Shown piece by piece: positions 61,501-64,000 of a DNA stretch of 64,000 bases. The DNA is from Populus alba. Lineage: Eukaryota; Streptophyta; Magnoliopsida; Malpighiales; Salicaceae. Within the stretch, counting starts at the first letter, position 1. Each line of letters opens with the position of its first letter. The stretch covers positions 7,775,157 to 7,839,156 of the forward strand of contig NC_133301.1 of assembly GCF_005239225.2 (NCBI RefSeq). The letters are read 5' to 3'. The notes under the pieces are model-generated. The model searched no databases, had not been told where the DNA came from, and saw nothing but the letters and a program-made list of their open reading frames with translations. Both the position numbers and the translations under genes were made by a program.

Positions 61501-62740
61501 GACAAAGACATAATTTTACAAAATGAAAATAATGTTAATATGAAGCAAATAAAAATAAAATAAAATCAAAATACATTGGTGAGTAATAACCATCATGGAT
61601 AGTAACATGTGCATTATTTTATGTTTTGAAGAGTAAACCATACATAGACCTACTGTAAGAAAAGAAATGAGGAGGAAGAAAGATTTGGCTGATGTAAACC
61701 CCTTACTAAAAATTAGTAAACAAATGCTAAATAATGTAACCTTTGATATAAAAATAATAAATTTAGAGGGAAATGGTTATGATTAGGGTCAAAAGTCCTC
61801 ACTGGCTTAAAAATCTCAAATGAAATATAGTAATAAACTGATAATGTAATTGACACACAATTACACATGGGTTAATTAGTGGTGGCATTTTGGTAAATAA
61901 ATAAAAAATCCCCCTCCTTTATCAAGCTAAGTCTAGCAGCCATGGAAGAGGAAAAAATGCAAAATTTCTTCTCTTTTTTATTTATTTTCTCATGTTTCTC
62001 TAAATTGTTTACAAGGAAGAGTGATTTCAAGTGATTTTACTTAAAGAAACCACTTAATTAGAAACTTTAGAGATGTTTGGAGGTTGTGTTTTAGTGAGAG
62101 AAAGATTAAAATTTTGGAAGGAAAGGTGACAATACTTGAAAATTGTTACAAGAACTCATTCAATTAAGTCAATTTAGCAAAGGTAAAGGACTCCCCTTTA
62201 ATCAAATGTATTCTTTCTTGTCTCTAGGGGAGGGGAAGAAATCCATAATTTTAAAATTCTAGAGTATATGAAAAAATTGAGGGATAAGGGTTTTTTGATA
62301 TAAGTTTATTTAAATTAGTTTCGAATGGAAGATAACAGGATAATTTCTAAGAAAACAATAGATAATTGGCTACCTTATGGCTAACCATGGGAGGTAATTT
62401 AGGGGAGATGAAAACTTTGCTTTAAATTTATGATATTGGATGTTAAATTTCATGTGATGGTCTAAGAAATTGTCATTGGGGTAAGGTTTTAGTTGGATGC
62501 ATGATTTACATGTTATAGTGTATGTTTTGAAAAGTATAGGAATATAATTTTGAAGCCTGAATATAAAATAGGTTCCTTGTTTTTCAAGTGGCCAACTTAA
62601 GATTATAAAAAAATCACGAGAAATAAATTTGATTAATTTTATGTAATAAGGGTATTAATTGAGCAAATATGAGTTTAAATTAATTGTAAAAACAAATCTA
62701 GTTTGAATCATGAAAAACAAAATCCATGGATAACCTGTAG
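61501..62740. other. Intergenic, nothing supported
   Basis: AT-rich DNA with no recognisable gene or repeat partner. Confidence 0.4.
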
Positions 62741-62744
62741 TAGT

Positions 62745-64000
62745 GGCTAGGCATAGATCTCCTCCTCATAAAAAATTTCATCTTATCTCAAGTATTAACT
62801 TGCCTCTCATAATTCCTTTATGGTTTGTAAGTAACTGATCCCACCATAAAATGGTATAATCAGTAAAAGCAATCACAACAAGCTTGATTTTCTTTAGCTC
62901 TAAATAATTGACACTAAAAAATCAACCCCATCTTCTTCTCTTACTTTAAATAAACTTCTAGATCATTCTTCCTTTGAAAAGCATGTATTTTCAACTAATT
63001 GTACACAAATCTCCACCAAACTCAGCATTATGATCATAACACCTGTAATTTTCCTCTAGCCAAAATTATCATCATGTTTATCCCTTCTATACTGATGATT
63101 CTGCTACAGTCCAGACTATTTTCAATGGTCGACAAACACATTGTCAAAATCAGCATCACCTATATCCATATTATTAGCAACAAACTCATCCACAACAGTG
63201 TTAACTCGCTTAATAGCCCTCTTAATAGTAAGTTCTCTATGTTAAGGTCTATTTTAAACCCTACCATGATCATTAGCATGTTGCCTCTCCAACCTATCTC
63301 CAAATTCATTAGTCATCTGATCCATCTATTGATTCATAATTCACAACTGAGTTATAATTTCATTTCCCCCTCTCTATGGTGCTCTATTATTGCTTGACTC
63401 AAACATCTTTAAACTTAAAAAATTTGGTTACTTGACAGGAAATATATATATATATATATTCCCCACCCACTCCCTCACTTGTTTACTCTCCTATTTTGTT
63501 TCACTCAAGAGGATTCGTGACGATTTACAATATACTTTACAACAAGAGGACAACACACTAGAATTAATTAATTATATGGGAAACTAAAATTACCACAAAA
63601 AACATTTCTAAGTTGTAGAAATAATCTGATCGAAACTATAAACAAGTAGGAAAACCCAAACTACCTAAATTTGTTTGAACCGAACTAATTGAACCATTTT
63701 TTAACATTAGGTATTTTTTTTTTTATCAAGAAACCCTAATTAACGCAAATCATAGTGCTATGCACGAAGAAAATCGATAGTTAAAACAAAGACTTAAATT
63801 CTAGTTAGAGCCAAAACAAAAGGAAAATGAAGGGATATAACTTAATTTCAAAGCCTAGCTTTGATATTAACTGATGCAGATTTCTTGATCACATGGTTAA
63901 TAAATCCATAACAAAGTTGAAATACAACCTAAAAAGTCCAAAACTAGGTTTGATAAAACCATGACCTAGAAGTAACCTTGTACCTAAAGATCCAAAGTTA
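62745..64000 (-). mobile_element. gag: Second gypsy relic (gag, leader, PBS, start of LTR), cut by the window end
   Basis: Aligned by eye with the 6637-13714 element. 62820-62995 matches its gag part (CTGATCCCACCATAAAATGG; TAAATAAACTTCTAGATCATT, then CTTTGAAAAGC). 63590-63860 matches its leader. CAAAGCCTAGCTTTGATATTAAC at about 63849-63871 is the decayed tRNA-Met primer site, and TGATGCAGATTTCTTGATCA from 63872 is the LTR start. The LTR continues past the window. No frame is intact. Confidence 0.75.
63440..63460. repeat. (AT)n microsatellite
   Basis: About 10 AT units inside the second gypsy relic. Confidence 0.95.

Overview
The window is plant nuclear DNA. It is AT-rich, its genes are split by GT-AG introns, and several generations of LTR retrotransposons are nested in one another. 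The three intact genes (NF-YA type, WAV2 type, BREVIS RADIX type) and the scattered AT-rich MITE-like segments resemble a woody eudicot, most likely Salicaceae (Populus or Salix). That assignment is inference from remembered family resemblance; no search was run.

Layout. 1-3.7 kb: the coding part of an NF-YA (CCAAT-box factor) gene on the + strand, with an miR169-type target site just after its stop codon. 3.9-14.9 kb: a three-level nest. An old repeat is split by a probable solo LTR (4895-14552), which is itself split by a nearly complete but dead Ty3/gypsy element (6637-13714, minus strand, CRM-like). 14.9-22 kb: no gene; a tRNA-type SINE with a perfect 13-bp target duplication, a decayed gypsy LTR, a small tandem repeat and microsatellites. 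22.3-29.6 kb: a seven-exon WAV2/Bem46-type alpha/beta hydrolase gene whose fifth intron carries an antisense Ty1/copia element. 30-37 kb: no gene; two adjacent degenerate tandem arrays, a direct-repeat pair and a complete 419-bp TRIM element. 37.7-44.9 kb: a five-exon BREVIS RADIX gene. 45-64 kb: gene desert with a recent tandem duplication and relics of a plant transposon protein, a copia gag, gypsy-type LTR sequence and, at the right edge, a second gypsy gag-PBS-LTR relic related to the 6.6-13.7 kb element.

The three host genes do not form a pathway; they are independent plant loci on the + strand. NF-YA is a DNA-binding transcription factor subunit, WAV2 a membrane-anchored hydrolase-fold protein tied to root bending, and BRX a regulator of root growth and auxin/brassinosteroid crosstalk. 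No cluster, CRISPR-like array, tRNA or rRNA gene was seen. I found no convincing new system. The most informative features are structural: the nest, the TRIM inside a tandem duplication, the gypsy reading frame running into its LTR, and the 32.9-34.2 kb arrays.
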